This document shows positions 41,301 to 50,865 of a stretch of 64,000 bases of DNA, piece by piece (the stretch's first letter is position 1; each line of letters opens with the position of its first letter). The position numbers were made by a program, and so were the translations under genes. The stretch spans positions 62,001 to 126,000 of the forward strand of contig NZ_JXCF01000007.1 of the NCBI RefSeq assembly GCF_000875895.1, written 5' to 3'. The notes below the pieces were generated by a model. It did not search any database. It had not been told where the DNA came from and worked only from the letters and a program-made list of their open reading frames with translations. This DNA is from Staphylococcus gallinarum. GTDB lineage: Bacteria; Bacillota; Bacilli; Staphylococcales; Staphylococcaceae.

Positions 41301-42338
41301 AAATTCAAAAATTCGGAATCAAAACTTACAGTTGCGATGGGTTATAGAATCAATAATGAACCATTATTGATGGACATTGCTAAGACGCCACATGCATTAA
41401 TTGCAGGTGCAACAGGTTCAGGAAAATCAGTGTGTATTAATAGTATTTTAATGTCACTTTTATATAAAAATCATCCTGAAGAACTTAGATTGTTACTTAT
41501 TGATCCGAAAATGGTAGAATTAGCACCATATAATGATTTACCTCATTTAGTTTCACCAGTTATAACAGATGTGAAGGCAGCAACACAAAGTCTAAAATGG
41601 GCTGTTGAGGAAATGGAACGTAGATATAAAGTATTTGCCAAATACCATGTGCGTAACATTACTGCCTTTAACAAAAAAGCAGCTTATGAAGATAGAATGC
41701 CGAAAATTGTTATTGTCATTGATGAGTTAGCAGATTTAATGATGATGGCCCCACAAGATGTAGAGCAATCAATTGCTAGAATTGCTCAAAAAGCACGTGC
41801 ATGTGGAATTCATATGCTTGTAGCTACACAGCGACCATCTGTTAATGTAATTACTGGTTTAATTAAAGCTAATATACCAACTAGAATTGCATTTATGGTA
41901 TCATCAAGCGTAGATTCTCGAACTATATTAGATAGTGGTGGCGCCGAAAGATTATTGGGTTACGGAGATATGCTTTATTTAGGTAGCGGTATGAATAAAC
42001 CGATACGTGTTCAAGGCACATTCGTATCAGATGAAGAAATTGATGATGTCGTTGACTTTATCAAACAACAACGTGAACCTGAATATTTATTTGAAGAGAA
42101 AGAATTATTGAAGAAGACAGAAGCCCAACCACAAGATGATTTGTTCAATGATGTTTGTCGCTTTATGTTACAAGAAGGACATATTTCAACATCACTTATT
42201 CAACGACATTTCCAAATAGGTTATAATCGGGCAGCACGAATTATAGATCAGTTAGAACAATTAGGCTATGTTTCAGGAGCTAATGGTTCTAAACCAAGAG
42301 ATGTATATATAACAGAAGCTGATTTAAACAACGATTAA
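38385..42338 (+). CDS. SftA/FtsK-type DNA translocase with a very long disordered N-region
   Basis: 1317 aa. Residues ~1-15 (SWFDKLFG) are followed by roughly 860 residues of low-complexity, acidic N/Q/S/D/E-rich sequence with no membrane helices. The motor domain comes next: alpha/beta region from ~885, Walker A GATGSGKSV at 1007-1014, Walker B IVIVIDELADLMM near 1110 and TQRPSVNVITG. A gamma winged-helix is at 1250-1312 (HFQIGYNRAARIIDQLEQLGYV), which reads KOPS-like sequences. Its place between ytpR and murC matches B. subtilis sftA (ytpS). The N-region seems unusually extended, but length varies in staphylococci. GAGGTAATG precedes the start. Confidence 0.93.
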   Translation: MSWFDKLFGEDNGSNDDYLNKRSQRRQKAKQQEKRESLLPQNNDVYERPKGKFRFPVDGLESEQAHKEQVDSEDKLHETQQKDRTRGEDQGERVSVNHPHRRRRTMHESAKAHTTNDEVNSNVAHQHSSYEETSREKKQHHGKRMRIQTDVLRANTHSKANHQAPKYHQSEFKASEVPSAIFGTKKPRPLQNGVIPPTSNDTDESDSKIDKVNTEQSTQHRSTTSSTSKDTQQTVFYNDQYIDSNVSDTKSNIENNGEHKSTNQANKSQEQSKGPKNNTINIENIYASQIVEEIRKERERKLLQKCQFKKALQQKRQQNNDNHEDSIQNAINEMYAKQAKHHLGESSLDDLNSYDESQKNGDSSSEETGYSSAESDIQNAENHSNNESTSLFNYEEIDLDNISDVHTANQPYQQIDEVTEDDLNNTENHDSYLTNKDDEVTESIQAADLEEDDSEQNSGIEHATNQDIATSAYNDLDQSKHQALEDEIVDAQYRELVNENDKNSDDSDEIEHNQELATHDHDEQSTMNSVVDDTDYEQNAQSYQTSEATSVAYSELDSSSTSEAADADITTTSELDSSKHLSQLDSQSVANQNAELSETTSESNGHNNEVKSSETIDNVSDNPSKVVDDTEDDSKSNAADANTQQENVGTQQAVSHVEQTDDNIKQNKQTSNQSQHNAPLRKGGKPFNVVMTPSDKKRMMDAKKSRQNLSTSRMNQQQNEQTVETQITTDNVLETSEANTQFETVSNSTSENNQHQDINLNQSDSTVSEPTLEPESAESLSVENQTRDHSIAEQTDDKLETSVDNEVLSESNQVNQGNTEIPPLQPEFNKHPQESASNTEHQDDNNEKPVIRRGPNIKLPSPVLLEEPEEHEIDNSWIEEKKQELNEAFYYFNVPAEVQNVTEGPSVTRFELSVEKGVKVSRITALQDDIKMALAAKDIRIEAPIPGTSLVGIEVPNQSSTKVNLRSIIDTPKFKNSESKLTVAMGYRINNEPLLMDIAKTPHALIAGATGSGKSVCINSILMSLLYKNHPEELRLLLIDPKMVELAPYNDLPHLVSPVITDVKAATQSLKWAVEEMERRYKVFAKYHVRNITAFNKKAAYEDRMPKIVIVIDELADLMMMAPQDVEQSIARIAQKARACGIHMLVATQRPSVNVITGLIKANIPTRIAFMVSSSVDSRTILDSGGAERLLGYGDMLYLGSGMNKPIRVQGTFVSDEEIDDVVDFIKQQREPEYLFEEKELLKKTEAQPQDDLFNDVCRFMLQEGHISTSLIQRHFQIGYNRAARIIDQLEQLGYVSGANGSKPRDVYITEADLNND

Positions 42339-42378
42339 TTGAGAGAAAAATAAAAATTAATAAAAGAGGAGTGTTACA

Positions 42379-43692
42379 ATGACACATTATCATTTTGTCG
42401 GCATCAAAGGTGCCGGTATGAGTTCATTAGCACAAATAATGCATGATCTTGGAAATGAAGTACAAGGCTCAGATATAAAAAATTATGTATTTACAGAAGT
42501 TGCATTAAAAAATAATGGCATAGAAATCTTACCTTTTGATGCAAAAAATATTAAAGAAGATATGATTGTCGTTCAAGGTAATGCATTTCCAGATACACAT
42601 GAAGAAGTGGTAAGAGCACATGAATTGAAATTAGATGTAATTCGTTATCATGACTTTTTAGGTCATGTTATTAGCCAATATACGTCTGTTGCAGTAACAG
42701 GTGCTCATGGTAAAACATCAACTACAGGTTTACTATCACATGTAATGAATGGTGATAAGAAGACGTCATTCTTAATTGGTGATGGTACTGGTCTAGGTAT
42801 TCCAGAAAGTGATTACTTTGCATTTGAAGCTTGTGAATACCGTAGACATTTCTTAAGCTATCATCCGGATTATGCCATCATGACAAACATTGATTTTGAT
42901 CATCCTGACTATTTCAAAGATATCCATGATGTAATTGATGCTTTCCAAGAAATGGCACGTAATGTTAAAAAAGGTATTATCGCTTGGGGCGGAGATGAAC
43001 ATTTACGTGACATCAAAGCAGATGTACCAGTGTATTATTATGGCTTCTCAAAAGATGATAATGTTTATGCGGATAATGTTCAAATTAGTCCAAAAGGAAC
43101 GCAATTTGATGTTTATGTAGAAAATAAATACTATGATACATTCTTGTCTCCACAATTTGGGGATCATAACATTCTAAATGCATTAGCAGTTATCACGATT
43201 AGCTATTTAGAAAATCTAAATGTAGCTAATATTAAAGAAGCACTTGAAACATTTGGTGGTGTGAAACGACGCTTTAATGAGACTAAAGTTGGGAATCAAG
43301 TTCTTGTTGATGATTATGCACACCATCCACGTGAAATCAGTGCAACGATTGAAACTGCTAGAAAAAAATATCCTGATAAAGAAGTTATTGCTGTGTTCCA
43401 ACCACATACCTTCAGTAGAACTAAAGCATTTTTAGATGAATTTGCTGAATGTTTAAATACAGCAGATCATACATTTTTATGTGAAATTTTTGGTTCAATC
43501 AGAGAAAATAGTGGTAATTTAACTATACAAGATCTGATTGATAGAATTGATGGTGCAAAACTTATCGATGAAGAATCAGTGAATGCATTGGAACAATATA
43601 ATAATGCAGTTATTTTATTCATGGGCGCTGGTGATATTCAAAAAATTCAACGCGCATACATGGAAAATGTTGGTGTAACTACCTCATTTTAA
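42379..43692 (+). CDS. murC: UDP-N-acetylmuramate-L-alanine ligase
   Basis: 437 aa. N-terminal UDP-binding motif [14 protein letters not shown] (7-20); ATP loop [12 protein letters not shown] (107-118); central [11 protein letters not shown]-terminal [11 protein letters not shown]. It adds the first amino acid of the stem peptide. AGAGGAGTG precedes the ATG. It follows sftA by 40 bp, probably the same transcript. Confidence 0.97.
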   Translation: MTHYHFVGIKGAGMSSLAQIMHDLGNEVQGSDIKNYVFTEVALKNNGIEILPFDAKNIKEDMIVVQGNAFPDTHEEVVRAHELKLDVIRYHDFLGHVISQYTSVAVTGAHGKTSTTGLLSHVMNGDKKTSFLIGDGTGLGIPESDYFAFEACEYRRHFLSYHPDYAIMTNIDFDHPDYFKDIHDVIDAFQEMARNVKKGIIAWGGDEHLRDIKADVPVYYYGFSKDDNVYADNVQISPKGTQFDVYVENKYYDTFLSPQFGDHNILNALAVITISYLENLNVANIKEALETFGGVKRRFNETKVGNQVLVDDYAHHPREISATIETARKKYPDKEVIAVFQPHTFSRTKAFLDEFAECLNTADHTFLCEIFGSIRENSGNLTIQDLIDRIDGAKLIDEESVNALEQYNNAVILFMGAGDIQKIQRAYMENVGVTTSF

Positions 43693-43762
43693 TATGTTTA
43701 TGTTAAAATGAGATGGGTAGTTATATTAAGTAACAACATATGTTTATTAGGAGGCGTTTTTA

Positions 43763-44275
43763 ATGGAATGGATTTTACCTATAGCTGGAATTATCGCTGC
43801 GATCGCATTTCTTATACTAGTAATTGGTATCGTAGTTGTATTACTTTCAGTCAAGAAAAACTTAGATCATGTTGCTAAAACACTAGATGGTGTTGAAGGA
43901 CAAATTCAAGGTATTACACGTGAGTCAACGGATTTACTTCACAAAGCAAACCGCTTAACTGAAGACATCCAAGGCAAATCAGATCGTTTGAACTCAGTGG
44001 TTGATGCCGTTAAAGGAATTGGTGACTCAGTACAAACTTTAAACGGTTCTGTAGACCGAGTTACAAACTCTATTACGCACAATATTTCTCAAAATGAAGA
44101 TAAAATTTCTCAAGTTGTTCAATGGTCAAATGTAGCAATGGAAGTTGCTGATAAATGGCAAAACAGAAGAAATCGTAGAAATAGTGCAAGTTATAAAACA
44201 AGTGGAGTAGCAGACGATGCGAACTTCTCAAACGAAGGTAACCATAGCTATACTACACGAGTTGATAATAAATAA
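43763..44275 (+). CDS. DUF948 protein (YtxG-like)
   Basis: 170 aa. One N-terminal membrane helix (residues ~5-30), then a long coiled-coil of heptads (LDHVAKTLDGVEGQIQGI onward to ~130) and a polar tail with RRNRRNSASY. In Bacillus ytxG lies after murC and belongs to the general-stress regulon. TAGGAGGCG precedes the ATG. It is followed by a perfect hairpin and then the next stress-like gene. Confidence 0.85.
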   Translation: MEWILPIAGIIAAIAFLILVIGIVVVLLSVKKNLDHVAKTLDGVEGQIQGITRESTDLLHKANRLTEDIQGKSDRLNSVVDAVKGIGDSVQTLNGSVDRVTNSITHNISQNEDKISQVVQWSNVAMEVADKWQNRRNRRNSASYKTSGVADDANFSNEGNHSYTTRVDNK

Positions 44276-44285
44276 TTCATATACT

Positions 44286-44341
44286 TAAACAAACAAATGC
44301 ACTTAAATGAGGATTTAAACTTATTTAAGTGCATTTGTTAT
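44286..44341 (+). terminator. Perfect hairpin between the YtxG-like gene and the next gene
   Basis: AACAAATGCACTTAAA and TTTAAGTGCATTTGTT form a 16-17-bp stem around a ~15-nt loop. It lacks a T run (ATAGGGGG follows), so it is a weak terminator, a processing site or a translation modulator for the gene whose ribosome site (GGGGG) follows at once. Confidence 0.5.
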
Positions 44342-44356
44342 AGGGGGCTATCATTT

Positions 44357-45736
44357 ATGAAGTATTACAATCGAGATAACTATGAAAGAAATTTAGAAAG
44401 TTACGAAGTGCCTGAATATTTTTCAAAAGGCAGTAGAAATGTCTTTGTCTATGGATTTATTGTAGGGGCAGTAATCGGCTCAGCTATAGGTCTAGTGACG
44501 TTAAGTAAACCACGTAATGACAAATATTCCGATAAACAATCTAAAGAAGACCAATTTAAATCTAGTATAATTAACCAAACAGAAGCAGATCAACGTGCTG
44601 CAGAGGAACAAGTAGCAGACATTCAAGCGTCGATTAATAACCAAGAAAGTGTATCAGCAGCCGAATTAGCGGCACAAAAGGATGCTATTAAAGAAGAAGT
44701 AGCAGAACATCATTTAGCAGATACTTCTCCAAATGCACAACAATCTCAACAAGATGTGAGTGCAACACAGAAGTCATCTGACGAAGAAAGCAATGTAGCA
44801 GAGTTAGAAACTAAACATATCGATGCTTCTAAGGAACCGAGCCAAAGTGAGGTTGCAGCCCAACAAGAAGCGATTAAAGATGAGACACAGAGTACGTCGG
44901 AAAATCATGCTTCAGCTTCATCACAATCTGAAACGAGTTCCGATCATAATGGCGCAAAAATTGCTGCAGCTACAGGTGGTACAGTTGCTGCAGCTGGAAT
45001 CGCAAAAGCGGCAGCTGATAAAAATGATAAAATTGACAACGATGAGGAAACAGCTAATAGAACAGATGAATTAGTATCTGAAGACAAAAAATCAACATCC
45101 ACTGAAGCACAAGAAACACCAAATTTAGTTACAGAAAGTAAATCTGAAACAACTCAATCAAATGGTACGACGAAAGCTAGTGCCGTTGCGGTTGGTACAG
45201 TAACTGCGGCAGGTTTAGCTTCAGCTGCTAAATCAAAACAAACTTTGATACAAAATGACACAAATGTTGCAGATAACACTGCTAATCTATTAACACCAGA
45301 AGGTATCAAAGGTAATAACAAAACGGAAGTTCCTAACTTAGTTACAGAAAGCAATGTTGAGACTTCTGTTGAATCAACTGATAAGGTAGATAATACAGCT
45401 GATAAAGGTAATAAAGCTGCAACTGCTACTTCAGCATCAAAACCTCATGATGCCGAACGAAGAGTGGAACAAGTACATGAAACTGTATCATTCAAAGATG
45501 GTATCATTACGCATGACAAAGCTGGTCAAAGTGGTAATAAATCAACATCAACATCTACAGCATCAAATCAAAGTGAAGAACAAGTTGATTATAATGAGGG
45601 TATTATTTCTCACGGAAGTGCTAAAGAACAAACAGATGAAGACGCTAATAATTCGACATATACGAAAAATCGTCCTCAAGCAAAAAAAGCTGAAAAGGCA
45701 AAAAGTAAAATAGCGAAACGAACATTTAATGATTAA
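44357..45736 (+). CDS. Low-complexity membrane-anchored protein with internal repeats
   Basis: 459 aa from the ATG at 44357 (TAGGGGG upstream); a longer frame from 44297 lies in the hairpin and is unlikely. After a charged start, one helix spans about 31-49 (VYGFIVGAVIGSAIGLVTL). The rest is rich in A, E, K, N, Q, S and T. Several segments occur twice: AAQKDAIKEE/AAQQEAIKDE, VAAAGIAKAAADK/VTAAGLASAAKSK, PNLVTESKSET/PNLVTESNVET and DGIITHDKA/EGIISHGSA. It stands where ytxH lies in Bacillus. Role unknown, perhaps envelope stress. Confidence 0.75.
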   Translation: MKYYNRDNYERNLESYEVPEYFSKGSRNVFVYGFIVGAVIGSAIGLVTLSKPRNDKYSDKQSKEDQFKSSIINQTEADQRAAEEQVADIQASINNQESVSAAELAAQKDAIKEEVAEHHLADTSPNAQQSQQDVSATQKSSDEESNVAELETKHIDASKEPSQSEVAAQQEAIKDETQSTSENHASASSQSETSSDHNGAKIAAATGGTVAAAGIAKAAADKNDKIDNDEETANRTDELVSEDKKSTSTEAQETPNLVTESKSETTQSNGTTKASAVAVGTVTAAGLASAAKSKQTLIQNDTNVADNTANLLTPEGIKGNNKTEVPNLVTESNVETSVESTDKVDNTADKGNKAATATSASKPHDAERRVEQVHETVSFKDGIITHDKAGQSGNKSTSTSTASNQSEEQVDYNEGIISHGSAKEQTDEDANNSTYTKNRPQAKKAEKAKSKIAKRTFND

Positions 45737-45862
45737 ATGTTAAATCAAATTATTGAATAATATATTGATTATACTGAGTAATTACGTTGATTATAGACAA
45801 GTTTTAACAGCATTAGATACGAAATTTTTAAAGTAATGACTCGCTTAGTATACTATTTTCTA

Positions 45863-45908
45863 GGCTGCTGATTCCCTGATTACAGACGGGAGTCAGCAGC
45901 TTTTTTTT
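45863..45908 (+). terminator. Terminator after the repeat protein
   Basis: GCTGCTGATTCCC, loop, GGGAGTCAGCAGC, TTTTTTTT. Confidence 0.93.
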
Positions 45909-46192
45909 AATAAAAATTAAAACGCATAAGAAATATACCGAAATTAACTACAGTGATAGGCAAGGACAAAATGGATTTTTATGTGATGACTTGTTGAATT
46001 GTAGAAGCGAATAATGAATTGTTCACATTACGGCTATGATTACAAATACGTTAATACATATCTGCTTTAAAACTGTATCGCGTTAAAGGTTTCAAAATAA
46101 ATATTAACATTTTGTTATTAAATTAATAAATTTGATGAAAAGTGTAAAATATAACTAGTAACTGACTGAAAATTCAGTTATCATTAATGTTA

Positions 46193-46217
46193 TTCACTTA
46201 AAAGTGAAAATTTTTTA
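46193..46217 (+). other. AT-rich hairpin in the aroA upstream region
   Basis: TTCACTTAAAAGTGAAAATTTTTT, plus GTAACTGACTGAAAATTCAG just before it. The gap 45909-46330 holds these weak structures and the aroA promoter but no gene. It might mark the end of a short unannotated transcript; weakly supported. Confidence 0.3.
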
Positions 46218-46226
46218 AATAGTGAC

Positions 46227-46255
46227 TTGAACTTATTGGTACTTATTGTTAGAAT
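46227..46255 (+). promoter_or_regulatory. Sigma-A promoter of aroA
   Basis: TTGAAC at 46227-46232, 17-bp spacer, TAGAAT at 46250-46255; the leader would be about 70 nt. Confidence 0.7.
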
Positions 46256-46330
46256 TACGTTTAACAAATATTTTATCGCTTTAAAGCAGAATAAAATATG
46301 CAGTTTAAAATTTTCATAGAGGTGACTTAA

Positions 46331-47422
46331 ATGACAGATAAATTACAAGAATACAGAGACGAAATTGTTGAAATTAACGATGAAATTTTAAAGCTTTTAT
46401 CTAAAAGAGGGAAATTGGCACAACAAATCGGTGAGGAGAAACGTAAACAAGGTACAATGGTTTATGATCCACAACGTGAAAAAGAAATGATTAATGTACT
46501 TTTAGATAAAAATGAAGGTCCATTTAACGATAATGTGATTAAGCAATTATTTAAAGAAATTTTTAAAGCCTCTACTGATTTACAAAAATCTGAAAATGAA
46601 AAACATTTATATGTTTCAAGAAAATTAAAACCAGAAGATACAATCGTCCAATTTGATAATGGTGGAATTATTGGAGATGGTAATAAATCATTTGTATTTG
46701 GTCCATGTTCTGTTGAATCACAAGAACAAGTCGATGCAGTAGCTGCAGAATTACAAGCGAGAGGCGAAAAATTCATCAGAGGTGGGGCATTTAAACCTCG
46801 TACTTCACCATATGATTTCCAAGGATTAGGTGTTGAAGGTTTAAAAATACTTAAAAATACAAAAGATAAATACGGCTTAAATGTAGTCAGTGAAATTGTA
46901 AATCCTGCAGATTTTGAAGTTGCCGATGAATACTTAGATGTATTCCAAATTGGTGCACGTAACATGCAAAACTTCGAACTTTTAAAAGAAGCAGGTCGCT
47001 CTAATAAACCAGTATTATTAAAACGTGGATTATCAGCAACAATTGAAGAATTTATTTATGCTGCTGAATACATTGCGTCACAAGGTAATAATAATATTAT
47101 TTTATGCGAACGTGGTATCCGTACTTACGAAAAAGCAACTAGAAACACTTTAGATATTTCAGCGGTACCAATTTTGAAACAAGGTACACACTTACCAGTT
47201 ATGGTCGATGTGACACACAGTACAGGTAGAAAAGATATCATGCTACCGACAGCTAAAGCAGGTTTAGCTGTGGGCGCAGATGGCATTATGGCTGAAGTTC
47301 ATCCAGATCCAGCAGTAGCATTAAGTGATAGTGGTCAACAAATGGACTTGAACGAATTTGATAAATTCTACAATGAGCTTAAGCCATTAGCAGACATGTA
47401 TAACAGTAAGCAATTAAAATAA
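46331..47422 (+). CDS. aroA: DAHP synthase with N-terminal chorismate mutase domain
   Basis: 363 aa; first step of aromatic amino acid synthesis. Residues 1-90 are an AroQ chorismate mutase ([29 protein letters not shown]), here likely the feedback sensor. Residues ~100-360 are the DAHP synthase barrel ([60 protein letters not shown]). The Bacillus name aroA for this enzyme is used; it is not EPSP synthase. AGAGGTGAC precedes the ATG. Confidence 0.95.
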   Translation: MTDKLQEYRDEIVEINDEILKLLSKRGKLAQQIGEEKRKQGTMVYDPQREKEMINVLLDKNEGPFNDNVIKQLFKEIFKASTDLQKSENEKHLYVSRKLKPEDTIVQFDNGGIIGDGNKSFVFGPCSVESQEQVDAVAAELQARGEKFIRGGAFKPRTSPYDFQGLGVEGLKILKNTKDKYGLNVVSEIVNPADFEVADEYLDVFQIGARNMQNFELLKEAGRSNKPVLLKRGLSATIEEFIYAAEYIASQGNNNIILCERGIRTYEKATRNTLDISAVPILKQGTHLPVMVDVTHSTGRKDIMLPTAKAGLAVGADGIMAEVHPDPAVALSDSGQQMDLNEFDKFYNELKPLADMYNSKQLK

Positions 47423-47481
47423 TCACCATGCAAAATATACATTAGATAATAATGTTATTTGTGTAATTAACGATACAGATT

Positions 47482-47530
47482 AAAATATCCCTATGTTGTT
47501 TCTAGTTTGAAACACATAGGGATATTTTCG
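47482..47530 (+). terminator. Terminator of aroA
   Basis: AAAATATCCCTATG, loop, CATAGGGATATTTT. Confidence 0.85.
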
Positions 47531-47713
47531 TTAATTTAATTCTTAAATGTATTATTCTTAACAAGTATAAGGATATAAATGACTTGTTTAGTAGACTACT
47601 GCAGTTATGGCGAGTTATTACACTGTATAAAAATAAAATGTAATTATATATAATGACATAATTATGACATTCAAAACAAAATGATTTTCTATTTATAAAA
47701 AATGTGGTAAACT

Positions 47714-47741
47714 TTGAAAAGTTGTGAAAACAGAGTATAAT
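47714..47741 (+). promoter_or_regulatory. Sigma-A promoter of ccpA
   Basis: TTGAAA at 47714-47719, 16-bp spacer, TATAAT at 47736-47741. The rest of 47531-47713 shows no gene; ATGGCGAGTTATTAC at about 47607 recalls the edge of the 79-bp repeats but is too short to call. Confidence 0.7.
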
Positions 47742-47771
47742 AACAAATAAATCGCTTACAAGGAGGAAATT

Positions 47772-48761
47772 ATGACAGTTACAATATATGATGTTGCAAG
47801 AGAAGCACGCGTTTCAATGGCAACCGTGTCACGTGTCGTTAACGGAAACCAAAATGTTAAACCTGAAACGAGAGACAAAGTGAACGAAGTTATAAAAAAA
47901 TTAAATTATAGACCAAATGCAGTAGCACGTGGATTAGCGAGTAAACGTACTACAACAGTAGGCGTAATTATACCAGATATTTCTAATGTTTATTATTCTC
48001 AATTGGCAAGAGGATTAGAAGATATAGCGACAATGTATAAATATCATTCTATTATCTCAAATTCTGATAATGATCCAGTTAAGGAAAAGGAAATTTTTAA
48101 CAATTTATTAAGTAAACAAGTAGATGGAATTATATTCCTAGGTGGTACAATCTCTGAGGAAATCAAAGATTTAATTAATAAATCTTCAGTTCCAGTAGTT
48201 GTATCGGGTACAAATGGTAAAGATGATGGCATTGCTTCTGTAAACATTGATTTTAAAGCAGCAGCCAAGGAAATTACTAGCCAGTTAATTACCAATGGTG
48301 CTAAGTCATTTGCTTTTGTTGGTGGAGATTATTCTAAGAAAGCACAAGAAGATGTGTTAGCAGGACTACAAGAAGTCTTATCTCAACATCAATTACAATT
48401 AGACAACGACTTAATCTTTAATGGTAATGAGACATACAAAGATGGTGTTCGTGCATTTGAATCATTAAAATCAGCTAAACCAGATGCGATTTTATCTATT
48501 AGTGATGAGCAAGCTATTGGTTTAGTACACTCAGCACAAGATGTTGGTGTTAGTGTACCAGAATCACTACAAATAGTAAGCTTCAATAATACGAGATTAG
48601 TTGAAATGGTTAGACCACAGTTATCTAGTGTTATTCAACCGTTATATGATATCGGGGCAGTAGGTATGAGACTATTAACTAAGTATATGAATGAAGAAGA
48701 AATAGAAGAGCCTAATGTTATCTTGCCGCACAGAATTGAATATAGAGGTACAACTAAGTAA
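47772..48761 (+). CDS. ccpA: Catabolite control protein A
   Basis: 329 aa, LacI/GalR family. Helix-turn-helix at 4-25 ([20 protein letters not shown]), hinge [15 protein letters not shown], then the periplasmic-binding-like core that binds HPr-Ser46-P. It is the global regulator of carbon use and binds cre sites such as those found upstream of acsA in this window. AAGGAGGAA precedes the ATG. It follows aroA, as in Bacillus. Confidence 0.96.
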   Translation: MTVTIYDVAREARVSMATVSRVVNGNQNVKPETRDKVNEVIKKLNYRPNAVARGLASKRTTTVGVIIPDISNVYYSQLARGLEDIATMYKYHSIISNSDNDPVKEKEIFNNLLSKQVDGIIFLGGTISEEIKDLINKSSVPVVVSGTNGKDDGIASVNIDFKAAAKEITSQLITNGAKSFAFVGGDYSKKAQEDVLAGLQEVLSQHQLQLDNDLIFNGNETYKDGVRAFESLKSAKPDAILSISDEQAIGLVHSAQDVGVSVPESLQIVSFNNTRLVEMVRPQLSSVIQPLYDIGAVGMRLLTKYMNEEEIEEPNVILPHRIEYRGTTK

Positions 48762-48799
48762 TCATTTAATATTACGACGTTAGACCGTTTCTTATATAA

Positions 48800-48902
48800 A
48801 TAACCCCTTATTTTCACTGAAGTAATCATGTTAGAAAATAGTGTAATCTATCTTCTAATCTGTTGATTACCTTTTACCAATGAAGATAAGGGGGTATTTT
48901 TT
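48800..48902 (+). terminator. Long hairpin after ccpA
   Basis: AACCCCTTATTTTCA and TGAAGATAAGGGGG pair over about 75 nt, followed by TATTTTTT. Confidence 0.7.
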
Positions 48903-48944
48903 ATGTGGCAATTGGATTTGATTAATCATTGGCTAGGGAAGTGA
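48903..48944 (+). CDS. Possible 13-codon peptide (MWQLDLINHWLGK)
   Basis: The ATG follows the T run of the ccpA terminator, and AAGGGGG within the hairpin's 3' arm is spaced 8 nt away like a ribosome site. The peptide is amphipathic with two tryptophans. It could equally be chance; no homology is recalled. Confidence 0.2.
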   Translation: MWQLDLINHWLGK

Positions 48945-48948
48945 ATGA

Positions 48949-50106
48949 TTAAATAAACCAACTCCGTACTTGTTGCGCACGTTTCATATTAATTTCACTA
49001 ATTTCATCTTTTCTTGGAATAACTTGAAAATCTTCGCATTCATCTTGCCACGTATTTGGTAAGGTTATGGGCGCGTAATGTTGCCATTTTTTTATCCACG
49101 CTTCAGGCAAATTTCCTGTTAATGGACTTTCTCCTAAAAGAGCTAGAAATACATGTGTCCAAGCTCTTGGCACAACTTTCCAAATATTATAACCACCACC
49201 GCCAAACATAATAACCTTTCCATTGGTATATGTATCAGCTAATGATTTAATAATATAAGGAATTTGGTATAGTGCATCTAAGGTACAATGCATATGTGTC
49301 AATGGATCCAAATAATGTATGTCCACACCATGTACACTAATAATAATATCTGGATTAAATGATGCGACAACGGGTTCTATTGTTGCTTTAAATGTCTCTA
49401 TAAATGATTCATCCTCTGTGTAGGGTTCCAATGGCATATTGACAGTATATCCGAATCCTTCTTCATTCCCACGCTCTGTGTAATGTCCTGAACCAGGGAA
49501 TAAGAATTTTCCAGTTTCATGAATAGAATAAATTAAAGCTTGGTCATTCGTGTAAAAGCTCCATTGTGTACCATCGCCATGATGTGCATCTGTATCAATA
49601 CAAAGTACACGTTGATTATAATACTTCATTAAATACTTAATCGCTATAGCAACATCATTATAGATACAAAAGCCATTTGCTCTGCCAGGTAAACTATGAT
49701 GTAATCCACCACCTAAATGACAGCCATTAGTTATTTGATTTGTCATAACTTGATCAACTAAATTTAATGCTCCACCTACAATTCTAGCGCTATGCTTATG
49801 CATCATGCGAAATTGTTGTGTATCATCACCATCAAGACCATATTTTTTAGCTTCACTATCACTTAGAATTCCGTGCGATGCATGTCGAATTGCTTGAATA
49901 TAATCATAGCTATGAATAAGTGCGATTTCATCATCTGTAGCGATGCGTGGCTTGATAATATGAGAGGGTTTAAGGTAACCTAGCTCTGTTAATAACTCCG
50001 TCGTTAATTTAAGGCGCATTTGATTAAATGGATGGCTGTTACTAAAGCGATATTGCAATAAATCATTAGAATAGACATAGCCCGTAAGTTGTTGCTTATT
50101 ATTCAT
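48949..50106 (-). CDS. acuC: AcuC, class I histone-deacetylase-fold protein deacetylase
   Basis: 385 aa. Catalytic and zinc blocks: CHLGGGLHHSLPGRANGFC, CIDTDAHHGDGTQW, IISVHGVDIHYLDPL and MFGGGGYN. In Bacillus AcuC removes the acetyl group that AcuA puts on acetyl-CoA synthetase, reactivating it. The minus-strand gene runs into the ccpA terminator region. It is co-transcribed behind acuA (13-bp gap). The acuB gene found between them in Bacillus is absent. Confidence 0.95.
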   Translation of the reverse strand: MNNKQQLTGYVYSNDLLQYRFSNSHPFNQMRLKLTTELLTELGYLKPSHIIKPRIATDDEIALIHSYDYIQAIRHASHGILSDSEAKKYGLDGDDTQQFRMMHKHSARIVGGALNLVDQVMTNQITNGCHLGGGLHHSLPGRANGFCIYNDVAIAIKYLMKYYNQRVLCIDTDAHHGDGTQWSFYTNDQALIYSIHETGKFLFPGSGHYTERGNEEGFGYTVNMPLEPYTEDESFIETFKATIEPVVASFNPDIIISVHGVDIHYLDPLTHMHCTLDALYQIPYIIKSLADTYTNGKVIMFGGGGYNIWKVVPRAWTHVFLALLGESPLTGNLPEAWIKKWQHYAPITLPNTWQDECEDFQVIPRKDEISEINMKRAQQVRSWFI

Positions 50107-50119
50107 AAATTTCTCCCCT

Positions 50120-50752
50120 TTAAAAGAAAAAGCGATTCATATATCTGATATCATCAAACGCTTGTAATTGATCAATTGAAATTCTTGAACCAATCCTAGC
50201 CATTAAACAATTAGCAGGGTGACTGGTAATCTCAGGATCATCTGTAGCAAAAATTTCTAGGCCCCCATATCCCATTAATTTTTGCATGAGTTTTTTATAT
50301 TCATAAACGTCAAGTTTTGCATTTTTCAAATCCCAATGCCAATAATACTCAGTAGTTAATACAATATAATCTTCATATTCGTCACCAGCTAGGCTAATCT
50401 TAATCAATTCGCTACCTAAACGTAAATGTCGGTAAGGTAAACTGATTTCAATGGCACCGAGTTCAATGAGGTATTCTAAATTACCAGTTGACCATCTTTC
50501 TAGAGGATCAGGATAATGATATGTCACATAACCAACGATATGGTTGTCTAATCTCAAGACGAATATGCGACCTTCTGGTAACTCACTGATTTCCTTGACT
50601 GCCTCAAACTGTTCATCTGGTGAGCGGAAAGACTTCAAACCATTATCAAAGGTCATTTGATTTAGTTCACTGTGGGACACGGGACCTTCTATTACGAAAT
50701 GGCCTTCATCTAAATTAAAATCTTTGTATTGATATGTTTTAATATGTTTCAT
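50120..50752 (-). CDS. acuA: AcuA, GNAT acetyltransferase acting on AcsA
   Basis: 210 aa. GNAT fold with the acetyl-CoA loop in LPYRHLRLGSELIKISL and strands VLRLDNHIVGYVTYH. In Bacillus AcuA acetylates the catalytic lysine of AcsA to switch it off. It is transcribed divergently from acsA, 179 bp apart, so the three genes form an acetate-activation module with its own control loop. The ATG is at 50752. Confidence 0.93.
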   Translation of the reverse strand: MKHIKTYQYKDFNLDEGHFVIEGPVSHSELNQMTFDNGLKSFRSPDEQFEAVKEISELPEGRIFVLRLDNHIVGYVTYHYPDPLERWSTGNLEYLIELGAIEISLPYRHLRLGSELIKISLAGDEYEDYIVLTTEYYWHWDLKNAKLDVYEYKKLMQKLMGYGGLEIFATDDPEITSHPANCLMARIGSRISIDQLQAFDDIRYMNRFFF

Positions 50753-50841
50753 TTTCTCACTCCAAACTACTTCATATGTTTAATATATCCCAATTCGTTT
50801 ACTCATATTATATGTTAAAAAATAAAAAAATAACATAAAAA

Positions 50842-50855
50842 TGTATTCGCTTACA
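50842..50855. promoter_or_regulatory. cre-like site upstream of acsA
   Basis: TGTATTCGCTTACA against consensus TGWAANCGNTNWCA: one mismatch. It lies upstream of the acsA -35 box, between acuA and acsA. Confidence 0.55.
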
Positions 50856-50865
50856 TCATATTATT

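Noticed and set aside
47600-47630. ATGGCGAGTTATTAC as another copy of the 79-bp repeat
   Set aside because: Only about 15 bases match the edges of a repeat copy; the core arms are missing.
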